Source of the DNA: Brevibacillus centrosporus
Lineage (GTDB): Bacteria; Bacillota; Bacilli; Brevibacillales; Brevibacillaceae
Direction: 5' to 3'
Assembly (NCBI RefSeq): GCF_003710815.1
Contig: NZ_RHHP01000010.1
Span: forward strand, 62,001 to 126,000
Length of the DNA: 64,000 nt
The first letter of the stretch is position 1, and each line of letters begins with the position of its first letter. Shown one piece after another: positions 52,452 through 61,951 of this stretch. The notes below the pieces were generated by a model. It ran no database searches, was not told the DNA's origin, and was given only the letters and a program-made list of their open reading frames with translations. The position numbers were made by a program, and so were the translations under genes.

Positions 52452-53770
52452 CGTTACTGTGGCAATACTGGATGACCAAGCGTCTACAGAAAAAGTGGGC
52501 TACACGCAGCCAGCTGGAAGCCTGGCAAGAGCAGCAGGTACAAAAGCTGCTGCGCACTATTTTGCCCCGATCTCCCTTTTACCAGGAAAGGTTTGGAGAT
52601 CTCCTGCCGGATGCGTGGAGGGAGCTTGCACCCATCGATAAACAGCTTATGATGGAAAATTTCAGTTCCCTAAATACGCTTGGAATCCACAAAGAGGATG
52701 CGTTTCAAGTCGCTTTTCAAGCGGAGGATTCACGAGATTTTACACCGCAGATCGGAAAAGTGACAGTTGGATTGTCTTCGGGAACGTCGGGGAACCGAGG
52801 GATTTTTCTCGTCGGGCCACAGGAGCGGGCGAGATGGGCGGGAATGATTTTGGCAAAGGCGCTTCCTGGGCAGCTGTGGAACGAGCATCGAATTGCCTTT
52901 TTCCTTCGTGCCAACAGCAATCTCTATACCTCTGTGAATCGGCGGCGCATTGGCTTTTCCTTTTTTGATCTGTTACATCCGATTTCAGAGCATATACAAC
53001 GGCTAAACGAGTTTTTTCCAACCGTACTCGTGGCGCCACCCTCAATGCTCCGTTTGTTAGCCGAAGCGAAACAAAGAGGGGAGCTTCGGGTGTCTCCCGC
53101 CAAGATTATTTCGGTAGCCGAAGTGCTGGATCCGCTAGATGAAGCTTTCATTCGCCAAGTCTTTCACCAGAATATTCACCAAATCTATCAATGCACGGAA
53201 GGATTTCTTGCTGTGACCTGTGCGCACGGCACCCTGCATGTGAATGAAGACATCCTCGTGATGGAAAAAGAGTATCTGGATGAACAGAAGGAGCGATTTT
53301 ACCCAATCCTTACAGACTTCTCTCGTACGACCCAGCCGATCATACGTTATCGGCTAAACGATATTTTGACAGAGAAGAAAACCGCTTGTCCATGCGGTTC
53401 TCTTTTTACAGCCTTGGAGAAGATTGAGGGACGAGCAGATGATGTGTTCCTGTTCAGGCACGAAAATCAACCGCAAAATCGCTGGGTTTCAGTGTTTCCT
53501 GATTTTATACGGCGAGCGCTGCTGAGCACGTCTGAAGATATCCAGGAGTACAAAGTCAAGCAGATGAATCCGCAGCTGCTCGAGGTATCGATAAAAGCAG
53601 AAGGCAAAGAAGAGCTTTTGTATGAGCAGGTCAGAAGTCGATTGAAGGAGGCCATAAGCCAGCATGGCGCTCAGATTCCGATGATACAGTTTACCTCATA
53701 CGAGCGAGTGTCAGGCGGGAAGAAAATGCGAAGAGTGGAGAGGATGTTTACTCAAAGTGAAATCGAGTAG
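52439..53770 (+). CDS. F390-synthetase-related adenylate-forming enzyme
   Basis: 443 residues of the PaaK/coenzyme F390 synthetase-like branch of the ANL superfamily. It has the phosphate-loop VGLSSGTSGNRG, CTEGFLAVTC, YRLNDILTEKK and the CPCGS segment typical of this branch. Such enzymes activate a carboxylate as acyl-AMP. ATG 52439 follows CAAGGAG; it overlaps the hydrolase gene by 13 bases and the next gene by 14. It is likely to activate an acid for the downstream acyltransferase or the KAS III. Confidence 0.83.
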   Translation: MEIVTLLWQYWMTKRLQKKWATRSQLEAWQEQQVQKLLRTILPRSPFYQERFGDLLPDAWRELAPIDKQLMMENFSSLNTLGIHKEDAFQVAFQAEDSRDFTPQIGKVTVGLSSGTSGNRGIFLVGPQERARWAGMILAKALPGQLWNEHRIAFFLRANSNLYTSVNRRRIGFSFFDLLHPISEHIQRLNEFFPTVLVAPPSMLRLLAEAKQRGELRVSPAKIISVAEVLDPLDEAFIRQVFHQNIHQIYQCTEGFLAVTCAHGTLHVNEDILVMEKEYLDEQKERFYPILTDFSRTTQPIIRYRLNDILTEKKTACPCGSLFTALEKIEGRADDVFLFRHENQPQNRWVSVFPDFIRRALLSTSEDIQEYKVKQMNPQLLEVSIKAEGKEELLYEQVRSRLKEAISQHGAQIPMIQFTSYERVSGGKKMRRVERMFTQSEIE

Positions 53771-54917
53771 AAATGTACGCCGCTACGATCAAGGCGCTTT
53801 GCAGGAAGTTCCCTGGGAACAAATGAAAGACGGAGCTTATGTGAAAGCCTACCTATCTGCCTGCCTGATAGATGGAGCAGGACGCTATGTGAAAAACGTA
53901 CGGACAAAAATGGAGGCACTAGCCGTTGATGACATCGTGTTGCCTGTGACCATCAATGAAACGGAATACGAAAACTCCTACGTGTGTTCGCCGTATACTC
54001 ACTACATTACCTATGCCCGGGAAGAGCTGCGGATGCTGCGGATGCCGATGCTCGAATGGATTTTGGAGCGAGTATTAAAGGGACTCGGTTGGCTGCTCAA
54101 GATAAGCAGGGTCAATCAGATCGCCATCCTCAACAACTGGCTCCTCTCTACCAATCTCTATCATGACTTGTCCCCGGAACAGATATCTGCACTCACACAA
54201 TTTTGTACCCATGAATTTCTTCAGCATGTGATCGCCTTTCGCTCTGTGAGTGCGAAATTGCACCCTGCTATGTACGAAGGGATGCGAAAAGCGGGGTATC
54301 TCATGGTGCCGAGCCGTTGCATCTATCTCTTTCATCCTGATTGGCCTGCTCTTGGTGGGTGGCGAGTACGCAATACGCTGAAGCGCGATCAGCGAATGCT
54401 GCAAAACTCCGGTTATCGCGTCGTTCCACATGAAGAACTGCACGAAGCTTTGGTCGGGCGGATCATCGACTTGTATAACGCTCTCTATTTGGATAAATAC
54501 TCCCATCAAAATCCTCAGTTTACCCATGACTTTATTAGGCTTGCTCTGAAAAAGAGGACATTGACATTAATAGGGCTCGAGAAGGATGGACAGCTGGATG
54601 GCATCCTCGGGTACTTTGAGCGGAATGGGGTCATGACGACACCGCTATTCGGATATGACACCACGCTGCCGAAAGAAGCGGGTTTGTACCGGATGCTGTC
54701 CAGCTTACTGGTACAAGAAGCCAGGAAAAAGGAACTGCTGCTGCATCAAAGCGCAGGAGTTGGGGCCTTCAAGGCGGATCGAGGCGCAGTGGGAGAAGTA
54801 GAATATACCGCCGTGTACGTCAGACATCTTCCCTTGTCCCGTCGGATTGTTTGGCGTGTGTTGTCATGGATCCTCTTGCGGTTCGGCGTTCCCTTGATTC
54901 AAAAGTACCAACTGTAG
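53757..54917 (+). CDS. Putative GNAT-like acyltransferase
   Basis: 386 residues. The C-terminal half (LIGLEKDGQLDGILGYF, LLVQEARKKELLLHQSAGVGAF) resembles a GNAT or FemAB-like acyl transfer domain; the N-terminal half has a hydrophobic helical stretch (about 95-135). I cannot name a family with confidence. The start is GTG 53757 inside the previous gene, with GAGAGGATG some 12 bases before. Last gene of the operon. It would be expected to attach an acyl group made by the upstream enzymes to an unknown acceptor. Confidence 0.6.
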   Translation: MKSSRNVRRYDQGALQEVPWEQMKDGAYVKAYLSACLIDGAGRYVKNVRTKMEALAVDDIVLPVTINETEYENSYVCSPYTHYITYAREELRMLRMPMLEWILERVLKGLGWLLKISRVNQIAILNNWLLSTNLYHDLSPEQISALTQFCTHEFLQHVIAFRSVSAKLHPAMYEGMRKAGYLMVPSRCIYLFHPDWPALGGWRVRNTLKRDQRMLQNSGYRVVPHEELHEALVGRIIDLYNALYLDKYSHQNPQFTHDFIRLALKKRTLTLIGLEKDGQLDGILGYFERNGVMTTPLFGYDTTLPKEAGLYRMLSSLLVQEARKKELLLHQSAGVGAFKADRGAVGEVEYTAVYVRHLPLSRRIVWRVLSWILLRFGVPLIQKYQL

Positions 54918-55003
54918 TCGAATGATGGCAGAATTTTGCTAGATGAGAGCCTGCGAGCGCTATATAATATCGAAAGAAATGGAAATCATGGGGAGTTTTG
55001 AAA

Positions 55004-58000
55004 ATGGCAGCTTTACCTGGCTACGCTTTGCAGGAAGTGATATACCAAAGCGAAAAAAAGAGGATTTACCGCGCTTTGCGATCTGCGGATGGGAAGTCAG
55101 TCATTATCAAAGCGTTGAACGCAGAGACGATGACAACCAGTGATACGGCAAGATTGCTGCATGAATACGATGTCGCGAAGCATCTGCCCATCAAAGGAAT
55201 CGTAAAGCCGTTGACCCAGGAGCAAACAGGGGGAACCGTAGCTCTAATTATGGAAGATACAGGCGGCATATCGCTGAAAGCCTACTTGCAAAAGGGAAGG
55301 CTGACCCTGCCAGCTTTTTTCCGGATTGCTATTCAGCTGAGCCAGATCCTGATGGACATGCATCGGCATGGCGTGGTTCACAAGGATTTGAAGCCGGACA
55401 ATATCATCATCAACGAGCAGAGCGAGCAAGTATCTATCATTGATTTTAGCCATGCGATCTGGTTGAAGGAAAATCGAAAAAGCTATCTGGTACAGTCGCT
55501 GGAAGGAAGCTTGCCTTACATGTCACCGGAACAGACGGGACGAATGAACAGGGCAGTCGATTCCCGCAGCGACCTTTATTCGCTGGGCATCATTTTTTAT
55601 GAAATGTTGACCGCTCAGTCTCCCTTTCACGCAGAGACGAAGCTGGATTGGATTCATGCTCATATGGCGAAAAAGCCAATCCCTCCACATAAATGGATCC
55701 CCGAGCTCCCTATAGTCCTATCCGACATGACGATGAAGCTGCTCGCCAAAACGGCAGCCGAACGCTACCAGACTGCCTATGGACTGATGGAGGATCTAGT
55801 GCTTTGCCACAGGATGTGGGAGGAAGACAGAGAGATCCGCCCCTTTGTCATCGGGCAAAAAGATGCCTCGAGTGTATTTCAGCTGCCCCCGACATTGTAC
55901 GGTCGGGAAAACGAGATCGCTCAACTGCGTGACGCGTACAAACGGGTCAAGGCAGGGGGGGCGGAGCTAGTGCTTGTCCGCGGCTTTTCTGGTATAGGAA
56001 AAACAGAGCTAATCAAAGAAAGCTATCGTTTAGCTGCCTCAGAAAAAGCCTATTTTATTTCAGGAAAATGGGAGCAACTGCAACAGGAGATCCCTTTCGC
56101 GCCGCTGATTCAAGCTTTTCAGGATCTTGTTCGACAAATTCTCACGGAGTCATCAGAGCGGATCGCCGAGTGGAAAAGGAAGCTCCAGCGTGCTTTGGGA
56201 CGCACAGGTGCCGTCGTGACCGAGGTCATTCCGGAAATCAAATTGCTCATTGGGGAGCAGCCGTCGGTAGAAGTGTTGCCATCAGCTGAGGCGCAAAATC
56301 GCTTTCAGCTCGTCTTCCGCAAATTCGTTCAGGTATTTTCCAATCGCAATCATCCGCTTATTTTATTTCTTGACGATTTGCAATGGGCCGACCAAGCCAC
56401 GCTTCATTTTATCCGACTGCTTTTCACCGAACAGGGAAGCCGTCATCTGCTTGTGGTAGGGGCATATCGGGAGAATGAAGTCTCGGATTCTCATCCGTTG
56501 CTCGAAACGATTACCGACCTGGAGGAAAAGGGGATCGCGCTGACCCGGGTGCAGCTAGGCCCACTCACGCTGGAGCATGTTCATCATTTGATTGCCCAGA
56601 CGCTTTCTACTGAAAAAGAGCATATTCGTCCGCTTGCTGAAGTGATGTATCGAAAGACAGCAGGCAATCCTTTTTATTTCAAGCAGCTCTTTCAGGCCAT
56701 GTACAAGGATCACCTCCTGCTTTTTAACTTCGAGAGCGCGAAATGGGAATGGGATCTGGAAGAGATGGATAAACAGCAGAGCTTCGGGGACGTCATGGAA
56801 TGGATGCTTGCAAAAATGGAGCAGCTCCCCGATGAAGCCAGAGAGATACTCATGTTCGCGGGAAGCATCGGTAACCGCTTTGATCTGTACACACTGTCAC
56901 GCGCCTCCGGGTTTGGCCTGCAAGATACCCTGCGCCTGCTTGAACCAGTCATCTCGGAAGGATTGGTCTTAGTCAAAGAGGAGGATTCCTCCATTGATAG
57001 GAACACGTCTTTCGAATTTTTGCATGACCGTGTTCTGCAAACGGCTTACTTATTGATTTCAGAGGATCAGAGAAAGTCCATCCATGCCAGAATTGGCAGA
57101 GCAATGCTAGAGCTAGTCGGACCGGAAAATTTGGAAGAGAGAATCTATCAAATCGTTCACCACCTCAACATCGGGAAAGAGGAGATCAAGAGCGCGGACG
57201 AGCGAAAAAGGCTGGCAGAGCTGAATTTTCAGGCTGGGATGAAAGCAAAAGCCACGACGGCGTACTTCTCGGCTTTGGCGCATTTTCGCACTGGGATGGA
57301 GCTGCTCTCGGAAACAGATTGGGACGAACGCTATGCGCTCATCTTTCAAATGCATCTGCGCCTAGCGGAATGCGAATATTTGTGCACGCATTATGAAAAA
57401 GCAGAAGAAGAATTTGGGAAATTGCTGAATCGTGCCCGGGATCGTATCGACCGTGCGGAGGTGTACCGGATACGGATTGCGCTTTATACCAATCTCGGCA
57501 AGTATGTAGAGGCGATTCAGCTCGGCTTGCAAGGATTGGAAGAGCTGGGGACGTCGATATCGGTTAGGCCCAGTCCGCACACCATTCTATTCGAATCGCT
57601 TATGACGAGAGGAAAGGTTATCAAAAAGAGGGAACAGCTCCTTCAACTTCCGAACGTAAGTGATCCGACGATCAAAGCGACGATGAAATTGATTATGACA
57701 CTGGTCGCACCAACGTTTTTTGCAAACAAAGAAGTGTTTGTTGTCTTGACGTGCAGATATATCCAGCTTGCTCTGAAATATGGCAACACGGATGCTTCCG
57801 CGATGGCGTACGCAAGCTTCGGTCTGGTTCTCAGCCTGATCATGAGGCGCTACAAGGAAGGGGATCAGCTGGGAGAAATTGCTATGAAATGGATGGAACA
57901 GTTTCCTCAAAATCCTTTTTCCTGCCAAACCTTGGTGGTAGCAAGAGGTACGATCAGCCCGTGGGTACGTCATCCCAAGCACGTTCATGCAGACATCGCA

Positions 58001-59707
58001 AAGGCGCTTCAGCTGGGTTTGGAGCGAGGCGATTTCATTTACGCCAGCTACGCCATGGGGACACACGTCAATGCGTATTATGTATGGGGCTCTTTGCAAG
58101 GATTGGAGGAGCTTGTCACTCGTTATTTGAACGTCTTGCAACAGTTGAAGGACGAGTTTGTCCGGAAAAATTTTTACGTGTATTTACAGCTGATTCGCAA
58201 CCTGCAAGGCAAAACGGACCATCGCTTTACACTTAGCGACGATCAGTTTAGCGAAGAAGCGTTTGTGCAGGAAATTCAACAAGAAGATACGCAGGTAACG
58301 ACGTTCTTCCAATACTACACATACAAAACGCAAATCTGCTATTTATTTGGCGATTATCAAGGGGCTCTCAGCTATGCCGAGAAAGCTGCTGTTCATTTGA
58401 AATACTCGACGCATCTGCTGCATGTACCGGAATTAGTATTCTACCAGACGCTGGCGATAACTGCCGGATTTGACGAGCTCTCGGATGCGAGCCGCCAAAA
58501 ATACGGAAGGCTCGTGAAAAGAAATATCAAGAAAATGAAAAAATGGGCAGCAGATTGCCCAGACAATTTTGTGCATAAATACCGGCTGATGGAAGCTGAA
58601 AAAGCACGCTTGGATGGTAGGGATCAAGATGCTACCGACCTATACGACCAAGCCATCCAGTCAGCGAAGGAACAGCAATATGTCCGCAACCAAGCGATCG
58701 CCTGTGAGCTTGCGGCAAGCTTTTATGGAAAGAAGAAAAAGGATAGGTTTGCTAGAGCGTACATCACAGAAGCGATCGAAGCCTTTGGGCAGTGGGGGGC
58801 AACTGAAAAGGTCAGGCAGCTTCGAGAGAGATACCCAGAGCTGTGCGAAGACCAAGTAACGCAATGGGGCGGCGAGGACGAGCAGGAGCCATTGCACATG
58901 GGAGATCACCACGGTCTGTTTTTTAGCAGTACGACTACGCATTCAGGCTCTTCTTTCCAATTGGATCTAGAAACCTTCCAGCAAGCGCTCCTGGATTTCT
59001 CAAAGGAGACGGATTTGCCGAAGCTGCTCGTCTCTTATCTGGAAACGGCCATGAAAAATGCTGGTGCCGAAACGGGTTTTGTCCTTCTAGAGAAAGATGG
59101 TGACCTACGGGTCGAGGCCGGGAAAATAGCAGATGCTTTGCTTGATTCGGCAAATCTGGGAGAATCGGTAGACAGCTTTGCATACATTCCCGCCTCTATC
59201 GTTCATTATGTGGCGAGAACAAGACAAGCTGTCGTACTGAGCGAAGCCGAATGTTCCTCATGGCTCAGCAAAGACCCCTACGTGGTGCGATATCGCCCGC
59301 GTTCCATTCTCTGCGTGCCGATCCTTTACACAGGCGTACTGGTGGGGGTGCTTTATTTAGAGAATAGCCTGACTCCGGATGCATTCCATACCGATCGTCT
59401 GGAGTTTTCCCAGATGCTATCTGCCCAAATGGCTAGCGCCAAGCTGCTGCGATTCTCCGACGCGAGCGTAAGCGAGAAAAAAGAACCTGAAAAAACCGCT
59501 TCCTTGATAGAGCCGCTCACTGACCGGGAACAAGAGATCTTGCTTTTGATCGCAGAGGGGCTGTCCAATCAGGAGATCGCGGAAAGGTTGATTCTCACTG
59601 TTGGAACAGTCAAATCCTACATCGTGAACCTGTACGGAAAACTGCAGGTGAATCGCCGGGTTCAAGCTGTTTCAAGAGCAAAAGAGCTGGGTTTGTTGAA
59701 GGAATAG
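55004..59707 (+). CDS. Giant regulator: Ser/Thr kinase, AAA ATPase, GAF and LuxR domains
   Basis: 1567 residues. N-terminal Ser/Thr kinase (1-270): K36, E54, catalytic HKDLKPDN (126-133), but the magnesium motif reads DFS (147-149), not DFG. Then an AAA/NACHT-like ATPase (from about 290) with Walker A GFSGIGKTE and Walker B LILFLDDLQWAD, a long helical-repeat region (about 700-1270), a GAF domain (about 1320-1475), and a C-terminal LuxR HTH (LTDREQEILLLIAEGLSNQE, NQEIAERL). Related kinase-ATPase-GAF proteins usually end in a histidine kinase; here DNA binding replaces it. ATG 55004 has GGGGAG 9 bases upstream; a TATAAT lies near 54963. It follows the six-gene operon and may control it. Confidence 0.85.
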   Translation: MAALPGYALQEVIYQSEKKRIYRALRSADGKSVIIKALNAETMTTSDTARLLHEYDVAKHLPIKGIVKPLTQEQTGGTVALIMEDTGGISLKAYLQKGRLTLPAFFRIAIQLSQILMDMHRHGVVHKDLKPDNIIINEQSEQVSIIDFSHAIWLKENRKSYLVQSLEGSLPYMSPEQTGRMNRAVDSRSDLYSLGIIFYEMLTAQSPFHAETKLDWIHAHMAKKPIPPHKWIPELPIVLSDMTMKLLAKTAAERYQTAYGLMEDLVLCHRMWEEDREIRPFVIGQKDASSVFQLPPTLYGRENEIAQLRDAYKRVKAGGAELVLVRGFSGIGKTELIKESYRLAASEKAYFISGKWEQLQQEIPFAPLIQAFQDLVRQILTESSERIAEWKRKLQRALGRTGAVVTEVIPEIKLLIGEQPSVEVLPSAEAQNRFQLVFRKFVQVFSNRNHPLILFLDDLQWADQATLHFIRLLFTEQGSRHLLVVGAYRENEVSDSHPLLETITDLEEKGIALTRVQLGPLTLEHVHHLIAQTLSTEKEHIRPLAEVMYRKTAGNPFYFKQLFQAMYKDHLLLFNFESAKWEWDLEEMDKQQSFGDVMEWMLAKMEQLPDEAREILMFAGSIGNRFDLYTLSRASGFGLQDTLRLLEPVISEGLVLVKEEDSSIDRNTSFEFLHDRVLQTAYLLISEDQRKSIHARIGRAMLELVGPENLEERIYQIVHHLNIGKEEIKSADERKRLAELNFQAGMKAKATTAYFSALAHFRTGMELLSETDWDERYALIFQMHLRLAECEYLCTHYEKAEEEFGKLLNRARDRIDRAEVYRIRIALYTNLGKYVEAIQLGLQGLEELGTSISVRPSPHTILFESLMTRGKVIKKREQLLQLPNVSDPTIKATMKLIMTLVAPTFFANKEVFVVLTCRYIQLALKYGNTDASAMAYASFGLVLSLIMRRYKEGDQLGEIAMKWMEQFPQNPFSCQTLVVARGTISPWVRHPKHVHADIAKALQLGLERGDFIYASYAMGTHVNAYYVWGSLQGLEELVTRYLNVLQQLKDEFVRKNFYVYLQLIRNLQGKTDHRFTLSDDQFSEEAFVQEIQQEDTQVTTFFQYYTYKTQICYLFGDYQGALSYAEKAAVHLKYSTHLLHVPELVFYQTLAITAGFDELSDASRQKYGRLVKRNIKKMKKWAADCPDNFVHKYRLMEAEKARLDGRDQDATDLYDQAIQSAKEQQYVRNQAIACELAASFYGKKKKDRFARAYITEAIEAFGQWGATEKVRQLRERYPELCEDQVTQWGGEDEQEPLHMGDHHGLFFSSTTTHSGSSFQLDLETFQQALLDFSKETDLPKLLVSYLETAMKNAGAETGFVLLEKDGDLRVEAGKIADALLDSANLGESVDSFAYIPASIVHYVARTRQAVVLSEAECSSWLSKDPYVVRYRPRSILCVPILYTGVLVGVLYLENSLTPDAFHTDRLEFSQMLSAQMASAKLLRFSDASVSEKKEPEKTASLIEPLTDREQEILLLIAEGLSNQEIAERLILTVGTVKSYIVNLYGKLQVNRRVQAVSRAKELGLLKE

Positions 59708-59853
59708 CCATCGAGTCTCATGCTTTCACGAAAAAACTAACTGCCATATACGCAGTGGTGGAGATCTTTTGATGGAAAAAGGTACGGTAGCTCAGGGTGA
59801 TCGATCTACGATCATTCCAGGGCTGCCGTATTTTTATGGCCTCTATGTAGAGT

Positions 59854-60274
59854 CTAGCGCTTTAAACGCTGAGATACCCGTTCCTCCAGCTCTGGAGAAG
59901 CGTTGTGCAGGTAGCTTAGCACGATACCCAGCAGCTCTTGGGAAATACCCGCTAGATCAGCTGCAAGATTACCTACCAAGTGCTCTTGCTGCGTCGAATT
60001 CAAACTACGGTAAAACTGTCCGGCCTGCGAGAAGTCATCTGGTTTGGGAAGAGCCGATCGGACAAGGTGCCCTTCCACATATTCGCTACTTCCGCTCGTT
60101 ACCAGAGAAGCAGGGGTCCAGTCCTCCTGGTGATTCACTGGAATACTTGCCAGTGAAAACCTCACCATCACCGGGACCTCTTGCACCTACTGTCTGCGAA
60201 TGGAAAGTAGCAGGGGCATCCTCAGCCCATTGCGCAGGGTCATCTGGATGCTGCGATCGATTGTTTTCCTTCAC
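59854..60274 (-). pseudogene. Catalase gene remnant with large internal deletion
   Basis: On the minus strand AGGAGGTG precedes GTG 60274, which begins about 35 codons resembling a catalase N-terminus (DPAQWAEDAPATFHSQTVGA, ending ARGP). After a frame change near 60170 the C-terminal catalase-related domain follows (DDFSQAGQFYRSLNSTQQEH and on to 59854). The heme-binding barrel, several hundred residues, is missing. The plus-strand open frame across this region is a shadow of this remnant. Confidence 0.8.
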
Positions 60275-60504
60275 TATCCCACCTCCTATACCCACCGTTC
60301 CTTTCACCTGCTCCAAATACAATACTGTTTATGCGAAGCAGCAGTGTGAATATGACTAAATAGCTGGTTTATGTCATTTGGTGCGTTATGAAGGGGTATA
60401 CAAGTATCCAGAAAAACAATATCTGTGGTAATGTCAACAGAAGGAGGAGAGTCAGGGAATGGTGAAAAAGAATGTCGTTAAGGTTTGGTAAAGGAGGTGC
60501 ATAA

Positions 60505-61509
60505 ATGACTACTCCCTTTTTCCCAACAGCTGGATCGGACGATCGGCAGGTTGATCGTGAACTCCTACTTGCATTTGAAAAAAGGCTGCGAAAAGAGAAA
60601 GTGCTAAGCTGTCTGGTAATCAAGAACGGGTCTCTTTTCCTGGAATATTACAAGAATAAGAAGCTGGCTGCCAAGCTCCAGAAGACGAATTCTTGCACAA
60701 AAAGCTTTGTTGCGACGCTTATGGGAGTGGCACTGGATCAAGGAGTGATTTCCGATCTCGATACCCCCATTTCCGAATACTTTCCCGCACTCCATCACAA
60801 GTCTGTTGATCCTATCAAGCGGTCGATCACGCTCTATCATTTATTGACGATGACTGCTGGGTTTGATTGGCCTGAGTTCGGCGAGTGGAAATCGTTTCCT
60901 CACATGTTTTACAGTTCGGATTGGGTTCGTTTTGTTTTAGAACGCCCGTTAATTCACGAGCCGGGAGAAAAAATGAACTACAACTCCGGATGCTCTCATC
61001 TGCTTTCTGCCGTCTTGCAAAAAGCGAGTGGGGTAAGCACGTACGACTTCGCAAAAAAACATTTGTTGGAGCCACTGAAGATACACAATTCCTATTGGTA
61101 TACAGACGGGCAAGGAATTCCCAATGGCGGGGACGGGTTGCGGATCACCACGATGGATATGGCAAAGCTCGGGCTGCTGTATTTGCAGAAAGGGCAGCTG
61201 AAAGAAAAACAAGTGGTAAGCAGTAACTGGATCCAGGAATTTATAAAATCGCGATTTCTGACCTATGAACGGATAGGCTCATACGGATGTCACTGGTGGA
61301 GTGCAAGAATCGATCCGGAGAAGGACTGGACAGACGATAACTGGTTCTATTTCGCTCTTGGCTTTGGTGGGCAATATATCCTCGTGGTTCCTTCTCTCGA
61401 AATGGTCGTTGTTTTTACCAGCGAGCTCTACGATCAATCTTTGCTTCCTCTATCTCTTTTCCGTGAGTATGTATTGCCCGCTGTCGTCACGAAAGCAGCA
61501 GCTGACTAA
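60505..61509 (+). CDS. Serine hydrolase, class C beta-lactamase family
   Basis: 334 residues of the beta-lactamase/penicillin-binding-protein-like fold (PF00144). It has S63-C-T-K66 (NSCTKSFVA), a YNS motif in KMNYNSGCSHLL, and FALGFGGQYI in place of the HTG/KTG element. No signal peptide, so cytoplasmic. These proteins are esterases, D-amino peptidases or lactonases more often than true beta-lactamases. The ATG follows AAAGGAGGTG. Its stop lies inside a strong terminator. Confidence 0.87.
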   Translation: MTTPFFPTAGSDDRQVDRELLLAFEKRLRKEKVLSCLVIKNGSLFLEYYKNKKLAAKLQKTNSCTKSFVATLMGVALDQGVISDLDTPISEYFPALHHKSVDPIKRSITLYHLLTMTAGFDWPEFGEWKSFPHMFYSSDWVRFVLERPLIHEPGEKMNYNSGCSHLLSAVLQKASGVSTYDFAKKHLLEPLKIHNSYWYTDGQGIPNGGDGLRITTMDMAKLGLLYLQKGQLKEKQVVSSNWIQEFIKSRFLTYERIGSYGCHWWSARIDPEKDWTDDNWFYFALGFGGQYILVVPSLEMVVVFTSELYDQSLLPLSLFREYVLPAVVTKAAAD

Positions 61510-61538
61510 GAGATTCCATCTTAGTCAGCTGCTTTTTT
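61497..61538 (+). terminator. Strong terminator after first serine hydrolase
   Basis: A perfect 14-bp stem GCAGCTGACTAAGA (61498-61511) with TCTTAGTCAGCTGC (61519-61532), then six T residues. It overlaps the stop codon. Confidence 0.9.
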
Positions 61539-61539
61539 G

Positions 61540-61728
61540 CTCAGAATTCATCCTTCGTTTTACCCCCGCTATACGCAAGCAGAGTGCCAACAAGCCGAAG
61601 CGCAGTCGTTTTTGAGACGAATTTACGGGGGAACGATGAAATCCATGCTTGTGCAATTCATTCAGGACGATTCCTTGTCGGAAGAGGACATGAAGGAGCT
61701 GCGTTCCATTTTAGATAAAAAATCATAG
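61540..61728 (+). pseudogene. BlaI/MecI-type repressor remnant (C-terminal part)
   Basis: About 55 codons match the C-terminal dimerisation part of BlaI/CopY-family repressors: YPRYTQAECQQAEAQSFLRR, then MKSMLVQFIQDDSLSEEDM and ELRSILDK. The DNA-binding N-terminal half is absent and a terminator precedes it, so it is a remnant. It lies between two beta-lactamase-like genes. The nominal start at 61537 has no ribosome binding site. Confidence 0.75.
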
Positions 61729-61745
61729 CAGCTCGTAAAAGGGAA

Positions 61746-61776
61746 AGAGGGACATTTACAGCTCCCTCTTTTTTTA
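61746..61776 (+). terminator. Terminator after the BlaI remnant
   Basis: AGAGGGA (61746-61752) with TCCCTCT (61763-61769), followed by T residues. Confidence 0.75.
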
Positions 61777-61951
61777 TGGACACAAACTTGTGCGAATGAG
61801 GCGAGGGGAAAGCAGCGATTTGTAAGAAACTTCTGGCAATCGTGATCTTTAGAAAGGAAAACAGGCTGCTTCTGCTGAAATGAAACAGGTAAGGAAGTGA
61901 AAAAAGCCATTCCGAATCTAGGGAAAAGATGCTGAAAGGGAGTTTTACGAG

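Noticed and set aside
59769..60359. 196-codon plus-strand frame as a new protein
   Set aside because: It is the complement of a catalase remnant and is low in plausible structure (many Pro/Ser, no family features).
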